A DNA stretch of 64,000 bases from Ureibacillus chungkukjangi (lineage in GTDB: Bacteria > Bacillota > Bacilli > Bacillales_A > Planococcaceae), in assembly GCF_003217295.1 (NCBI RefSeq), contig NZ_QJTJ01000005.1:62001-126000 (forward strand), in the 5' to 3' direction. Shown here one piece after another: positions 25,976 through 33,333 of this stretch. Position 1 is the stretch's first letter. The number at the start of each line of letters is the position of its first letter. The notes under the pieces were generated by a model. It was given only the letters and a program-made list of their open reading frames with translations, did no database searches and was not told the DNA's origin. The position numbers were made by a program, and so were the translations under genes.

Positions 25976-26944
25976 TTGCAAAGAGTAGAAAGATTGGAGT
26001 TAACAACCAACTTTCCAATTGGTCCAGTATATTCATATGTTGTTTTTGGAGAGAAATTAACCCTTATCGATGCAGGGCTAAAAAATAAGCAAGGCTGGGA
26101 TGAGTTAAATAAGGGGCTCCATCTGTTAGGCTTAGGGCTAACAGATATCGAGCAAATTGTGATAACTCATCATCATAATGATCATACCGGCATGGTGGAT
26201 TGGATTCTAGAAAAAAATCCATCAGTCTCTATCTACGCACATAAGGATACTGAAATGATTTTAAAAGATGAGAGCTATCTAGCATGGAGCTCGGAATTTT
26301 TTGAGAGACTATTCCTAGAATTTGGTTTAACAAAGGAATTGGCCATTAAATGGGCATATCGTAAGGGACACCGTGATTACTTCCAGCTTGCTACGGTTGA
26401 TGAAGTGCTTCAAGATGGCGATTCTGTGCCAGGTTTGCCTGGTTGGAAAGTAATTGAAACACTAGGACATTCTCAGGATCATATTTCTCTTTATTGCGGA
26501 GATACTCAGCAGTTTATTTGTGGTGATAACATCATAAAAGGCGTACATGGCGGGATATTTTTAGATGCGCCTAAACAAGGAGAAGAGCGAGCTAAGCCCT
26601 TGCTGCAATACCTAAATAATTTGGAAATATGCAGAAAGCTTCCAGCAAAAGTAACTTATTCAGGACATGGCCCTATCATTGATAATTTAAATGGGGCAAT
26701 TGATGGACACATCAATAATATTGAAAACCGAGCAAATCGTGTCATCAATACCTTGAAGAAATTAGATAATAGTGCAACAGGACTTGAAATCATCCAAGAC
26801 ATGTACCGAGGTAGATATGAAAAGGCTGTGATCACCTTTGTTTTTGAGATTGTTAGTGTTCTTGATATGCTCCAAGAGCGAAATATTGTATTTGCAGAAA
26901 AACTAAATGGTGTCTATCAGTACCGATTGATAAATGGAGATTAA
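25976..26944 (+). CDS. Metallo-beta-lactamase-fold hydrolase
   Basis: A 322-residue zinc hydrolase; TTG 25976 is preceded by GAAGGATTGAGTACA, while the TTG at 25967 would be too close to that site. The active-site motif is HHHNDHTG, with further ligands in ETLGHSQDHISLY, CGDNII (bridging Asp) and SGHGP. The last 70 residues form a small helical domain with a winged-helix look (YEKAVITFVFEIVSVLDML), as in MBL proteins of acyl-thioester or hydroxyacylglutathione-type families. In the island it could hydrolyse an acyl-CoA, lactone or amide of the imported compound. That is inference. It follows the receptor gene by 75 bases. Confidence 0.85.
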   Translation: MQRVERLELTTNFPIGPVYSYVVFGEKLTLIDAGLKNKQGWDELNKGLHLLGLGLTDIEQIVITHHHNDHTGMVDWILEKNPSVSIYAHKDTEMILKDESYLAWSSEFFERLFLEFGLTKELAIKWAYRKGHRDYFQLATVDEVLQDGDSVPGLPGWKVIETLGHSQDHISLYCGDTQQFICGDNIIKGVHGGIFLDAPKQGEERAKPLLQYLNNLEICRKLPAKVTYSGHGPIIDNLNGAIDGHINNIENRANRVINTLKKLDNSATGLEIIQDMYRGRYEKAVITFVFEIVSVLDMLQERNIVFAEKLNGVYQYRLINGD

Positions 26945-27123
26945 ATCTATTAAAAAGTCCTAAGTGAGAAGTGCTTCATTCAAGGAATAATTTTCAATTT
27001 GGATGCAGTCTACAAATACTCAATCTCATTTTGAAGAAAAAACGCTGCCCTCAGAATATTTCTATAAAACTATTAATAGAATATTAGGACATAATTTTAG
27101 TATATAAATAGGAGGAATTTAAT

Positions 27124-27888
27124 TTGACACAGAGGTTTGATAATAGAGTTGCTTTTATTACAGGTGGTAGCCGTGGAATTGGCAAAGGAATTGCAGAGAC
27201 TTTTGCTGAAGAAGGGGCTAAGATTGCCATTATTGATATCAATGAAGAAGCCTTACAGGAAGTTGAAGCAGAGTTTAAGGAAAAGGGCATCAACATTTTG
27301 GCAATTCAAGCAAATGTTGTGAAAGCAGCAGAAGTAGAAGCTGCAATGGAGCAGGTAGTGAAAGAGTTTGGTTCTATTGATATATTAGTCAACAATGCAG
27401 GAATCATCCGAGACAACTTACTTTTCAAAATGACAGATAGTGACTGGGATCAAGTAATTGATGTTCACTTGAAGGGTGCATTTAATACAACGCGTGCTGC
27501 ACAAAAGTATATGGTGCAGCAAAAGTACGGGAGAATCATTAATATTTCTTCAACTTCAGCATTAGGAAATCCAGGGCAAGCCAATTACTCCGCTGTAAAA
27601 GCTGGTTTACAGGGGCTAACAAAAACGCTTGCCAAGGAGCTTGGAAAGTTTGGAATTACTTCAAACTCAGTTGCTCCAGGATTCATAGAAACTGATATGA
27701 CAAAGGCAACAGCAGAAAGAATAGGTGTGTCCTTTGAAGATTTCTTAAAGGGAGTAGCGAGTAAAATACCAGTTGGGCGAGCTGGAAAACCAAGTGATAT
27801 TGCCAATGCAGTAGCCTTCTTTGCAGACGAAAAATCTTCTTTTGTTAACGGTCAGGTAATCTATGTGGCAGGTGGGCCAACAAATTAA
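27124..27888 (+). CDS. Short-chain dehydrogenase/reductase (FabG-like 3-hydroxyacyl dehydrogenase)
   Basis: A 254-residue NAD(P)-dependent enzyme, TTG start with AGGAGGAATTTAAT just upstream. The cofactor motif is TGGSRGIGKGIA and the acidic Asp of AIIDINE (end of strand 2) favours NAD(H). The catalytic Ser143, Tyr155 and Lys159 lie in NISSTSALGNPGQANYSAVK. The NNAG motif is present at about residue 90. In a beta-oxidation island this should oxidise a 3-hydroxyacyl-CoA to the 3-oxoacyl-CoA, rather than act in fatty-acid synthesis. A 179-bp gap precedes it, so this may be the first gene of a second transcription unit covering 27124-28751. Confidence 0.93.
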   Translation: MTQRFDNRVAFITGGSRGIGKGIAETFAEEGAKIAIIDINEEALQEVEAEFKEKGINILAIQANVVKAAEVEAAMEQVVKEFGSIDILVNNAGIIRDNLLFKMTDSDWDQVIDVHLKGAFNTTRAAQKYMVQQKYGRIINISSTSALGNPGQANYSAVKAGLQGLTKTLAKELGKFGITSNSVAPGFIETDMTKATAERIGVSFEDFLKGVASKIPVGRAGKPSDIANAVAFFADEKSSFVNGQVIYVAGGPTN

Positions 27889-27906
27889 TAAAAAGGAGTG
27901 TGACGC

Positions 27907-28356
27907 ATGTATACAGATTATATCGGTCTAACTTCAACCAAGGTTAAGAATGTAGTTGAACGAGAGCTTGTTAGACGCTTTGCCGATTCGATTGGAGATA
28001 ATCATCCAATTTATATAGATGAAGAAACGGGGAAACAATCTAGGTTTGGTACCAATATTGCACCTCCTACCTTCCCTCGAGTTTTAAGATCTGGGACAAT
28101 TGATGGTCTAAAATTACCCTTGAATGGCCTGATTCACGGAGAGCAAATTTATCATTATGAAAGACCGCTATTGATAGGAGAAGAAGTCTACTGTTATTCA
28201 AAAATAGAAGATTACTATGAAAAAGAAGGTAGTACAGGGAAAATGGGCTTTCTAAAAATGAGAAGATATGGTGAGGATTCGAACGGACACTTAATCTTCA
28301 CCGAGGAATCAATCACCATCATCACTGAAACCGTTAGGAGGTCATTGAACGTATGA
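27907..28356 (+). CDS. MaoC N-terminal/FAS1-like hydratase-fold subunit
   Basis: A 149-residue single hot-dog-fold protein like the FAS1-type dehydratase domains found as the partner of MaoC hydratases. Landmarks are VERELVRRFADSIGDNHPIY, IAPPTFPRVLRSGT and LIHGEQIYHYERPLLIGEEV. The hydratase-2 Asp/His dyad is not convincing here, so it may be the structural or substrate-binding half of a heterodimer whose catalytic half is the next gene. Its stop overlaps the start of that gene (ATGA at 28353), which fits obligate pairing. Such heterodimers hydrate enoyl-CoAs in steroid and similar side-chain degradation; application here is inference. Confidence 0.85.
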   Translation: MYTDYIGLTSTKVKNVVERELVRRFADSIGDNHPIYIDEETGKQSRFGTNIAPPTFPRVLRSGTIDGLKLPLNGLIHGEQIYHYERPLLIGEEVYCYSKIEDYYEKEGSTGKMGFLKMRRYGEDSNGHLIFTEESITIITETVRRSLNV

Positions 28357-28751
28357 CAGTTTTAAAGGAAATCAGTATTGGTGAATCACTTGAAACAATC
28401 CTTAAACCTGTAAGTAGAATGGATTTAATCAAGTATTCAGGGTCTTCCGGAGATTTTAACCCAATCCATACAATAGACGAGGAAGCTAAGAAAGCGGGTT
28501 TGCCAGGGATAATTGCTCACGGTATGTGGACAATGGGGAATCTTTCAAAACTTTTTACTCCTTACTATGAAGACGGGTATATTACAGATTATAATATCCG
28601 CTTTTCTGGAATGGTGTTTTTAAATGATGTACTTACATTAAAGGCGGAATTAGTGGAGAAAATTGACCAATCACTACTCTTTGATGTAAAAGCCGTAAAC
28701 CAGCATGAAAAAGATGTCGTTAAGGGAAAAATAAAATTTGAACTTTGCTAA
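28353..28751 (+). CDS. MaoC-like enoyl-CoA hydratase
   Basis: A 132-residue hot-dog-fold protein with the hydratase-2 motif intact: YSGSSGDFNPIHTIDEEAKK followed by GLPGIIAHGMWTMG, where the Asp and His form the catalytic dyad that adds water to a trans-2-enoyl-CoA. It should catalyse the second step of the beta-oxidation turn, between acyl-CoA dehydrogenase and the short-chain dehydrogenase. Translation is coupled to the preceding MaoC-like gene by a 4-base overlap. An imperfect but long hairpin with a short T-run follows the stop codon. Confidence 0.9.
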   Translation: MTVLKEISIGESLETILKPVSRMDLIKYSGSSGDFNPIHTIDEEAKKAGLPGIIAHGMWTMGNLSKLFTPYYEDGYITDYNIRFSGMVFLNDVLTLKAELVEKIDQSLLFDVKAVNQHEKDVVKGKIKFELC

Positions 28752-28756
28752 TGTTA

Positions 28757-28804
28757 GAGGGTTTGTCTCTATTAAAATAAACTAAAAGAGGCAGCCCTCC
28801 TTTT
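28757..28804 (+). terminator. Hairpin terminator or attenuator before the thiolase gene
   Basis: GAGGGTTTGTCTCT pairs with AGAGGCAGCCCTC over 13 pairs with one bulge and two wobbles, followed by CTTTTAATT. It may terminate the upstream operon or allow partial read-through to the thiolase gene. Confidence 0.55.
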
Positions 28805-28836
28805 AATTCAAAGTAAATATATGAGAGGAAGGGTCT

Positions 28837-30012
28837 ATGAAAAGAGACGCTGTAATTGTATCAGCAGTGCGTACTGCAATTGGGAAACAAGGTGGGACTT
28901 TGGCGAGTATTCCTGCCCACTATTATGGTGGGGAAGTCATTAAAGAAGCGGTTAAGCGTGCAAATATAAATCCTGAACTAATCGATGATGTTATTTTAGG
29001 AAATGTTCTTAGTGGTGGTGGCAATATTGCTAGATTGACAGCATTACAAGGTGGTCTATCTGTGAACATACCGGGGTTAACAATTGACCGACAATGCGGC
29101 TCTGGAATCAATGCTGTTGCGTTAGCTGCGCAAGCTATTGAATCTGGTGCGGGTGATATCTATGTTGCTGGTGGTATTGAAAGTATGAGTCGTGCACCCT
29201 ATCAATATGAACGTCCTGAAAAAGCCTATAGCTCTATCCCTCCAAAACATCGAAAATCCCTGCTTGCACCTGAGGAAATCGGTAATCCTGCAATGGGAAC
29301 TACTGCAGAAAATCTAGCGAAAAAATATGAGATAACTAGAAAAGAGCAGGATGAGTATTCATTAAGAAGTCAGCAAAGAATGGCAAGAGCCATCGAGGAA
29401 GGACGTTTTGATGAACAAATCGTGCCGATAAGTATTCCTGTACGTAAAGGAGAGCCTGTACTCTTCAACAAAGACGAACATCCACGTCCCAATTCAACTT
29501 TAGCTGCTTTAGCTAAATTACCTCCTGCCTTCGAAAGAGATGGTACGGTAACAGCAGGTAGCAGTTCAGGCCTAAATGATGCGGCATCAGCGCTAGTCGT
29601 CATGTCTCGTGAGAAAGCTGAAGAATTAGGAATTCAGCCACTTGCGACAATTAAAGGTGCAACAGTAGCAGGAGTTGACCCAAACATTATGGGAATTGGA
29701 CCTGTGCCAGCAACGAAAAAATTAATGGAAAAGCTTGGTCTATCTTTAGCCGATATGGACATTGTTGAACTAAACGAGGCTTTCGCTGCTCAAGTGATTG
29801 CCTGTGACCGAGAATTAGAAATAGACCCAGAAAAGCTGAATGTAAATGGGGGAGCAATTGCTCATGGGCACCCATTAGGAGCAACAGGTGCAATTTTAAT
29901 AACAAAGGCAGTTTATGAGTTAAAGCGATCTGCTGGTAAGTATGCCCTCATAACGGCATGTATTGGTGGAGGGCAAGGAATCTCTTTAGTAATTGAAAGG
30001 GAGCCAAACTAA
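28837..30012 (+). CDS. Acetyl-CoA C-acyltransferase (thiolase)
   Basis: A 391-residue thiolase that cleaves a 3-oxoacyl-CoA with CoA, the last step of a beta-oxidation turn. The acyl-accepting Cys87 is in [11 protein letters not shown]. The His and second Cys are in [18 protein letters not shown] and [15 protein letters not shown], where this family usually has CxGGG. TSSG-like [13 protein letters not shown] is also present. Length is normal for the family. It completes the set of acyl-CoA dehydrogenase, hydratase, 3-hydroxyacyl dehydrogenase and thiolase. AGAGGAAGGG precedes the ATG, and a TetR regulator follows 38 bases later. Confidence 0.95.
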   Translation: MKRDAVIVSAVRTAIGKQGGTLASIPAHYYGGEVIKEAVKRANINPELIDDVILGNVLSGGGNIARLTALQGGLSVNIPGLTIDRQCGSGINAVALAAQAIESGAGDIYVAGGIESMSRAPYQYERPEKAYSSIPPKHRKSLLAPEEIGNPAMGTTAENLAKKYEITRKEQDEYSLRSQQRMARAIEEGRFDEQIVPISIPVRKGEPVLFNKDEHPRPNSTLAALAKLPPAFERDGTVTAGSSSGLNDAASALVVMSREKAEELGIQPLATIKGATVAGVDPNIMGIGPVPATKKLMEKLGLSLADMDIVELNEAFAAQVIACDRELEIDPEKLNVNGGAIAHGHPLGATGAILITKAVYELKRSAGKYALITACIGGGQGISLVIEREPN

Positions 30013-30050
30013 AAATGTAACAAAATCTATTTTTTGAAGGGAACAATATT

Positions 30051-30629
30051 ATGCGAGGAAGAATTATTAAAGAAAGTATAGACCTTTTTGATAAGAAGGG
30101 CTTCAGTAAAACTTCCATACAAGATATTGTTGATACGATAGGTGTAACAAAGGGGACCTTTTATTACTATTTTAAAAGTAAACAAGAGCTTTTAATGGAT
30201 ATTCATCAAAACTATATAAAAGAGCTTTTAAAGGAGCAGGAAGTAATTCTTAATGATGAATATATTAGCTGTAAAGAGAAGATGAATAGGCTAATTCATT
30301 TAATTATCAAAAATATAAAAGTGCATGGAAAGAGTGCAAGGGTTTTTAATAGAGAAGTTCGCCATTTAGATGAAACACAGGTGCTATTGGTCAATAAATA
30401 TAGAAAAGACTTTCGCTTTAATCTGGAAAAGCTAATGGAAGAAGGTATTGAAAGGGGAGAATTCAGAAATCATTTAAGAAGTGATATCGTGATTTTTGGA
30501 ATTCTTGGTATGGTTAACCGTTCTTACAATTGGTATAACCCGGACGGAAAGGTATCTGAAGAGGAGCTTGTATCAATATATATGGATTTAATCTTAAATG
30601 GAATAAAAGCAGATACAAATAGTCAATGA
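30051..30629 (+). CDS. TetR-family transcriptional regulator
   Basis: A 192-residue repressor-type protein. The N-terminal helix-turn-helix is complete: GFSKTSIQDIVDTIGVTKGTFYYYFKSKQEL (ends quoted only), typical of TetR/AcrR. The ligand domain contains SARVFNREVRHLDE and MVNRSYNWYNPDG, which resemble regulators of fatty-acid or acyl-CoA catabolism such as FadR/KstR2-type proteins. It closes the acyl-catabolic island, starting 38 bases after the thiolase gene, so it is probably autoregulated within that operon. Likely inducer: an acyl-CoA of the pathway. The palindromic pair at 17198-17245 is its best candidate operator in this window. Confidence 0.88.
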   Translation: MRGRIIKESIDLFDKKGFSKTSIQDIVDTIGVTKGTFYYYFKSKQELLMDIHQNYIKELLKEQEVILNDEYISCKEKMNRLIHLIIKNIKVHGKSARVFNREVRHLDETQVLLVNKYRKDFRFNLEKLMEEGIERGEFRNHLRSDIVIFGILGMVNRSYNWYNPDGKVSEEELVSIYMDLILNGIKADTNSQ

Positions 30630-30678
30630 TATAGTGGAACAAAAATAATTTAATCCCAAGAATCACAGTAGGAGAGCT

Positions 30679-31140
30679 ATGAAAATTATACAAAAAAACC
30701 TTCACTTTTTAGAACCCTTTGAATCACTAGAAAAAGTACAACATATCATTGTTCACCATACTTCAAGAAAACATATGACAGCCGAGGAATGCCATGATTT
30801 TCACCAGAAAGAACGAGGCTGGAGTGGGATAGGCTATAATTATTTTATAGAAAAAGATGGATCCATTATTGAAGGTAGAGGACAACATGTAGGAGCTCAT
30901 GCCTATGGACATAATCGCACCTCCATTGGAATTTGCATGACAGGAGATTTTGATAGTGAGTCACCAACAAACCAACAGTGGACATCCTTTCTATGGCTAT
31001 GTGGTTATATGTTGAAATTATATAATTTAACCCCCTTACAAGTACTTGGCCATCGAGAGCTTGAAGGAGTGCAAAAAAGCTGTCCAGGTAAACTCATCAA
31101 TATGGCTGAGGTTCGTAGTCAGGTAACAGAATACATTTAG
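30679..31140 (+). CDS. N-acetylmuramoyl-L-alanine amidase (PGRP/amidase_2 type)
   Basis: A 153-residue amidase that cuts the bond between N-acetylmuramic acid and L-alanine in peptidoglycan. The zinc ligands are the first His of IIVHHTSR, the His of LGHRELEG and the Cys of KSCPG, matching the H-H-C pattern of PGRP/T7-lysozyme-like amidases; the conserved GWSGIGYNYFIEKDG and GVGAHAYGHN-like segment GAHAYGHNRTSIGI are also seen. There is no signal peptide and no cell-wall-binding domain. That makes it a cytoplasmic or released enzyme, perhaps a cell-wall recycling or phage-derived type. GTAGGAGAG precedes the ATG, and a strong terminator follows. Confidence 0.92.
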   Translation: MKIIQKNLHFLEPFESLEKVQHIIVHHTSRKHMTAEECHDFHQKERGWSGIGYNYFIEKDGSIIEGRGQHVGAHAYGHNRTSIGICMTGDFDSESPTNQQWTSFLWLCGYMLKLYNLTPLQVLGHRELEGVQKSCPGKLINMAEVRSQVTEYI

Positions 31141-31146
31141 ATTTAG

Positions 31147-31179
31147 TCTCGTCAGTTGAAAAACTGTCGAGATTTTTTT
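31147..31179 (+). terminator. Terminator after the amidase gene
   Basis: TCTCG and CGAGA (31147-31151, 31168-31172) enclose the inner pair CAGTT/AACTG around a GAAA tetraloop, followed by TTTTTTT. Confidence 0.9.
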
Positions 31180-31273
31180 GAATTGTTAAAAAATAGATGT
31201 TAATTTTAGTATCTCATTGTTATGATGAAATTAATGGGGATGTATCTCAAAAATTGTTCATGGGGGCGAGTTA

Positions 31274-31594
31274 ATGTCGTTAGCAATAATTAAAAAACTA
31301 TTCGAAAAAATTGAAAAAGATGGATGTGGAATCAACGGATATGAAAAGATTATTCAATTTGAATTTACTGATTTGAAGGAGTCTTACAATGTAAAGTTTC
31401 TTGGAGAACGTGCTGAACTGATTGATATAAGCGAAACTCCTTCGGCTACAGTTCAGATTACAAGTGAAAATTTTGAAAAACTAACAAACGGCCAGTTGAA
31501 TCCAAATACAGCCTTTCTATTCGGTAAAATAAAAGTATTTGGTGATATGAGTCAATTACTTAAGCTTAGTAAGATTCTTGAATACTATAGCTAA
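31274..31594 (+). CDS. SCP2 sterol-transfer-fold protein
   Basis: A 106-residue single-domain protein. The sequence FEFTDLKESYNVKFLGERAELI, SETPSATVQITSENFEKLTNG and NPNTAFLFGKIKVFGDMSQLLKL follows the SCP-2 pattern, a hydrophobic-cavity fold that carries acyl or sterol groups. It is cytoplasmic, with no signal. In bacteria such proteins bind fatty acyl chains or acyl-CoA, so it may serve lipid metabolism. The preceding catabolic island is suggestive but is separated from it by a terminator. CATGGGGGCGAG precedes the ATG; a terminator follows. Confidence 0.8.
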   Translation: MSLAIIKKLFEKIEKDGCGINGYEKIIQFEFTDLKESYNVKFLGERAELIDISETPSATVQITSENFEKLTNGQLNPNTAFLFGKIKVFGDMSQLLKLSKILEYYS

Positions 31595-31602
31595 TTATAA
31601 TG

Positions 31603-31639
31603 GAGTTATAGCTTGTACTTAAGCTTTAACTCTTTTTTT
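31603..31639 (+). terminator. Terminator after the SCP2-like gene
   Basis: GAGTTATAGCTT pairs with AAGCTTTAACTC (one mismatch) around a 6-base loop, followed by TTTTTTTG. Confidence 0.85.
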
Positions 31640-31712
31640 GTTGAAATAAAAGGAATTATTGCGAATTATATAGAATTATGTAATATGCAAAAAATATAGA
31701 GGAGATGATGTT

Positions 31713-31844
31713 TTGAAAAAACGAAATCTAGTTGCCTTTATTTTATTTTTTCTCCTAATGTTAGTTGGTTATTTTTATTCAAACCATCCGATAATAGAAA
31801 AAGGAGCTTTAATTGATCATTTTAATATTGAATATTTCAATTAA
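31713..31844 (+). CDS. Small single-pass membrane peptide (43 residues)
   Basis: A 43-residue ORF. The TTG at 31713 follows AGAGGAGATGATGTT, a strong ribosome binding site. The sequence MKKRNLVAFILFFLLMLVGY starts with a positively charged tip and one transmembrane segment, then a short extracytoplasmic tail ending NIEYFN. That is the classical organisation of a small membrane peptide. It is not recognised and lies alone between the SCP2-like gene and the acidic lipoprotein. I see no terminator directly after it. Confidence 0.5.
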   Translation: MKKRNLVAFILFFLLMLVGYFYSNHPIIEKGALIDHFNIEYFN

Positions 31845-31973
31845 TTTTATTTTTACATACATTAAGTAAAAATGCGTTGAAACATTTAATGGATACTTTT
31901 AATGAATACTTTTAATGAATAATAAAACTGAAATCACACATAATAACTCCAAATCAAATTGGAGGTTATTTCA

Positions 31974-32297
31974 TTGAAAAAACTTTGGTACGTACCATTC
32001 TTATTAATGCTCTCTTTATCTTTAGTCGGCTGTAATACTGACAATGCAACAGATACTGAGACAAGTGATAATGTTAATGAAACAACGGAAATTATTGAGG
32101 AGGATTTAGAAGAGGTTCAGGAGAAATCCCTTCGAGAAAATAATGATGCAAATATGGATACAGAATTAGAAAATGAACCAGAAGACACGAATACAGGTGG
32201 AAATTCTGAGCAGCACCCTCCTGTAAGTAACGATGTTGGTGGTCAAGGTGTGGAAGACGAAGGTCAAAATACCGATGCAAATACAGTAGCTGACTAA
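31974..32297 (+). CDS. Small acidic low-complexity lipoprotein
   Basis: A 107-residue lipoprotein. TTG 31974 is 8 bases after TTGGAGG; the ATG-like extension to 31959 would include this site. The signal peptide MKKLWYVPFLLMLSLSLVGC leads to lipidation at Cys20. The mature 87 residues are highly acidic and disordered, rich in Glu, Asp, Asn and Thr, with no hydrophobic core, and end DANTVAD. It is therefore an extracellular, membrane-tethered, negatively charged brush of unknown function. The gene stands alone, with a perfect terminator downstream. Confidence 0.75.
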   Translation: MKKLWYVPFLLMLSLSLVGCNTDNATDTETSDNVNETTEIIEEDLEEVQEKSLRENNDANMDTELENEPEDTNTGGNSEQHPPVSNDVGGQGVEDEGQNTDANTVAD

Positions 32298-32318
32298 ATA
32301 AAGAATAGAATCAATAAA

Positions 32319-32353
32319 AAAATCGGTCCTCTTAATGGGGGCCGATTTTTTTT
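32319..32353 (+). terminator. Terminator after the acidic lipoprotein gene
   Basis: AATCGGTCC and the complementary GGGGCCGATT form the stem, followed by a run of eight T residues. Confidence 0.85.
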
Positions 32354-32509
32354 ATTAATAAAAGTTGGATAATTAATAAAAATTTTGGATTTAAAAGTAT
32401 TAAAAAGTAAATTTGATACAAAATACTGGTGAACTATATTATTTTTATTACTTATTAAAAGTAAATAGAATGGTTTATTAATTTCAAAGTTAAATTAGGA
32501 GGTTGCTTT

Positions 32510-33289
32510 ATGGCAGAACAAGATAAAAAGGATCCACTACTAGAGAAACGTACATCCAGACGTTCATTTCTTAAAAATTCTGGTTTAACAGTCGGAGGAT
32601 TAATTGTCGGTGGTGCAGTTGGAACATTAATTGGTAAAGAAACAAATGAAACAACGACAACGGAAGATCCAAAACAAACACCATCCCCACAAGGGACAGG
32701 GAATGCAAATGCCAATGCTGCATTAATGTTCTTTACACCTAATCAATTCGATATAACAAATGCAGCCGTTGAAAGAATCTACCCTGCCGATGATAACGGA
32801 CCAGGTGCAGAAGAACTATTAGTAGCTTATTTTATAGACCATCAATTAGCTAGCGGCTGGGGAACAAACGCAAAGGAATATATGTCAGGTCCATTCTATC
32901 CAGGCGAAGAAACTCAAGGTTATCAAAGTAGTTTAAATCGTCAAGAAATCTTTACTATAGGCCTAGAAACAATTGAAAAACATAGTGCTGAGAAATATAA
33001 AAAATCCTTCCTTGAATTATCAGGAGAAGAGCAAGATGCAGTTCTAACAGATTTCCAAGATGGAAATGTTGAGATGAAAGGAGTTTCTTCAAATTACTTC
33101 TTCAATTTACTTCGTTCTACAACAATTGAGGGAGTATATGCTGACCCGTTGTATGGAGGGAATGCAAGTATGGCTGGCTGGGAAATGAAGAAATACCCAG
33201 GGCACCAAATGAGTTACTTTAACATGATCGAGCAAGACGAGTTTGAGGAAATTGCGCCAAAATCTTTATCCTCACAACACAATCATTAA
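32510..33289 (+). CDS. Gluconate 2-dehydrogenase subunit 3 family protein with Tat signal
   Basis: A 259-residue small subunit of a membrane-bound sugar-acid dehydrogenase. A twin-arginine motif, SRRSFLKNSG (about residues 16-25), precedes a hydrophobic stretch GLIVGGAVGTLIG, so it should be exported folded and with its partner by the Tat system. The mature part contains VERIYPADDNGPGAEELLVAYF, the start of the family domain, and a Met/Trp-rich centre. It stabilises the flavoprotein encoded 45 bases downstream. ATTAGGAGGTTG precedes the ATG. The cytochrome c subunit that usually completes such complexes is not encoded here. Confidence 0.88.
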   Translation: MAEQDKKDPLLEKRTSRRSFLKNSGLTVGGLIVGGAVGTLIGKETNETTTTEDPKQTPSPQGTGNANANAALMFFTPNQFDITNAAVERIYPADDNGPGAEELLVAYFIDHQLASGWGTNAKEYMSGPFYPGEETQGYQSSLNRQEIFTIGLETIEKHSAEKYKKSFLELSGEEQDAVLTDFQDGNVEMKGVSSNYFFNLLRSTTIEGVYADPLYGGNASMAGWEMKKYPGHQMSYFNMIEQDEFEEIAPKSLSSQHNH

Positions 33290-33333
33290 TCTTAAATTTT
33301 AAATTAATTAACAAATTACAGGAGTGATAGAGA

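Noticed and set aside
28757-28804. Riboswitch before the thiolase gene
   Set aside because: The hairpin is simple with a short T-run and no additional conserved helices, so a terminator or attenuator is the better reading.
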